Assembly: GCA_041592335.1 (NCBI GenBank)
Contig: JBFHQE010000039.1
Location: forward strand, 1 to 7,416
Length of the DNA stretch: 7,416 bases
Origin: JBFHQE01 sp041592335
GTDB lineage: Bacteria; Pseudomonadota; Gammaproteobacteria; Thiohalobacterales; Thiohalobacteraceae
Direction: 5' to 3'
Below, piece by piece: positions 6,619-7,416 of the stretch (position 1 is its first letter; each line of letters begins with the position of its first letter). Position numbers and translations under genes: made by a program. The notes beneath the pieces are model-generated. The model worked only from the letters and a program-made list of their open reading frames with translations. It made no database searches and was not told where the DNA came from.

Positions 6619-6627
6619 GCGCCGCTT

Positions 6628-7152
6628 ATGCAACATCGGTTGCCAGATTGGGTCAATCCTTTCAGCATGGCTGACAAGGGCCGCACGTTCAGGACGCAGG
6701 TTTCGCTTGCGGACATGCAGCGGTTGGCGGACAAGCTCAGCGATACGCAAGGCACTCTCGCGGTCGACATGGCCTTCGGGCGTGACGACAGAGGTATCCG
6801 TTTCCTGAGTGGCAGTATCTCGGGGCAGCTTCACCTGATATGTGAACGTTGCCTGGGAAAAATGCACTGGCCACTCAAGCTGGACTACGCGCTGGGCCTG
6901 GTTGATAGCGAAGGCATGATTGAACGTCTGCCCGAGCAGTATGAACCGCTGCTTGTGGAACAGGAAGAAATTCGCCCGCTTGAAGTCATTGAGGACGAAG
7001 TGTTACTGGCATTGCCCATGTTTCCTGTGCATGAGAATGAGCAGGACTGCAAGCCACGTCAGTTGAAAGAAGAGACTGAAGAGGCAGTAGCAACCGATGA
7101 AGCGCGTGACAATCCCTTTGCCGTATTGGCAAAGTTAAAGCGCAACGATTAA
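6628..7152 (+). CDS. yceD: YceD (DUF177) family, large ribosomal subunit rRNA accumulation protein
   Basis: This 174-residue cytoplasmic protein matches E. coli YceD along its length: an N-terminal LP...NP region (5-11), the central LICERC motif (70-75), LPEQYEP (101-107), the acidic IEDEVLLALP segment (121-130), and the ending DNPFAVLAKLKR (161-172). Cys72, Cys75 and Cys141 could form a metal site, as the same three positions are cysteine in E. coli. DUF177 proteins are linked to 23S rRNA accumulation, and the gene is almost always upstream of rpmF, as here, 13 bases away. The ATG at 6628 agrees with the family N-terminus but has no Shine-Dalgarno, and the promoter places the transcript start only two to four bases before it. 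The next in-frame ATG, at 6667 (residue 14), also lacks a good ribosome binding site and would remove conserved residues. Confidence 0.93.
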   Translation: MQHRLPDWVNPFSMADKGRTFRTQVSLADMQRLADKLSDTQGTLAVDMAFGRDDRGIRFLSGSISGQLHLICERCLGKMHWPLKLDYALGLVDSEGMIERLPEQYEPLLVEQEEIRPLEVIEDEVLLALPMFPVHENEQDCKPRQLKEETEEAVATDEARDNPFAVLAKLKRND

Positions 7153-7154
7153 TC

Positions 7155-7159
7155 AGGAG
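7155..7159 (+). promoter_or_regulatory. Strong ribosome binding site of rpmF
   Basis: AGGAG lies six bases before the rpmF ATG, an ideal spacing for a highly translated ribosomal protein. It contrasts with the absence of such a site before yceD in the same transcript, so the two cistrons are probably translated at different rates. Confidence 0.8.
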
Positions 7160-7165
7160 TTAATC

Positions 7166-7345
7166 ATGGCTGTTCAACAGAATCGAAAGACACCGTCCAA
7201 GCGTGGCATGCGTCGCTCACACGATGCGCTGACTGCCAAGGCCGTGTCCATTGAGCCGACCACAGGCGAAACCCATCTGCGTCATCACATCAGTCCAGAT
7301 GGTTATTACCGTGGTCGCAAAGTCCTGTCTCGCGACGAGGATTAA
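7166..7345 (+). CDS. rpmF: 50S ribosomal protein L32
   Basis: This 59-residue basic protein is nearly identical in its core to E. coli L32 (57 residues): MAVQQN at the start, SKRGMRRSHDALTA (11-24), and HLRHHISPDGYYRGRKV (37-53). It binds 23S rRNA in the large subunit near the peptidyl transferase region. It contains no cysteine, so it is the zinc-free form, as is usual in gammaproteobacteria; the zinc-ribbon form of other phyla has CxxC pairs. It is co-transcribed with yceD, 13 bases upstream. A strong hairpin lies 18 bases after its stop. In E. coli plsX and fatty-acid synthesis genes follow, but here the window ends. Confidence 0.97.
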   Translation: MAVQQNRKTPSKRGMRRSHDALTAKAVSIEPTTGETHLRHHISPDGYYRGRKVLSRDED

Positions 7346-7362
7346 TCTGCTTCAATGACTGC

Positions 7363-7406
7363 GCATGACGCGCGGACCCGATCGGGTCGCGCGTCATTGC
7401 TTTTAT
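7363..7406 (+). terminator. Strong hairpin with short T-tract after rpmF, terminator or attenuator
   Basis: ATGACGCGCG (7365-7374) pairs with CGCGCGTCAT (7388-7397) over ten bases. After a single bulged G (7375) the stem continues with ACCC (7376-7379) pairing GGGT (7384-7387), around the loop GATC (7380-7383). TTGCTTTTAT (7397-7406) follows, a T-rich but interrupted tail. It may end the yceD-rpmF transcript, or let part of it through into the next gene. Confidence 0.7.
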
Positions 7407-7416
7407 AGGGACCGCA

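Noticed and set aside
6505..6867. Minus-strand open frame of 120 codons across the divergent region and the start of yceD
   Set aside because: It would cover the yceD promoter and the yceD N-terminus, and its product looks like arbitrary translation.

Overview
The window looks like chromosomal DNA from a gammaproteobacterium. The yceF-type Maf protein, yceD, rpmF (a cysteine-free L32) and the two-subunit pyruvate carboxylase all resemble their E. coli or Pseudomonas counterparts. GC content is moderate, coding is dense, and there are no transposase, phage, tRNA, rRNA or CRISPR sequences. The genus cannot be told from the sequence.

Layout: (1) 1-2021, plus strand: an ArsR-type regulator fused to a rhodanese domain, overlapping by one base a 12-helix major facilitator transporter. 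A dyad lies just upstream of the regulator. (2) 2022-6435, minus strand, read from right to left: pycA (biotin carboxylase), pycB (carboxyltransferase plus biotin carrier), a Maf/YceF nucleotide pyrophosphatase and an NlpC/P60 lipoprotein. The first three are separated by 11 and 1 bases and must form an operon. The lipoprotein follows after 82 bases and may be co-transcribed. (3) 6436-6627: a divergent intergenic region with a putative sigma-70 promoter in each direction and two related GC-rich dyads. (4) 6628-7416, plus strand: yceD, rpmF and a strong hairpin. The next gene, often plsX in this neighbourhood, lies outside the window.

How the genes work together: PycA and PycB would carboxylate pyruvate to oxaloacetate to refill the TCA cycle. 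YceD and L32 serve large ribosomal subunit formation. The Maf protein removes a modified nucleotide, and the lipoprotein probably trims peptidoglycan at the outer membrane. The regulator-transporter pair reads as a self-contained sensing and transport module, possibly for reactive sulfur or a thiophilic oxyanion, but its substrate is not shown by the sequence. No gene-free stretch exceeds 300 bases; the longest is the 192-base divergent region.

I found no clearly new multi-gene system. The points most worth following are the regulator-rhodanese/transporter pair, the near-leaderless yceD promoter, and the placement of the pyruvate carboxylase genes between yceF and yceD.
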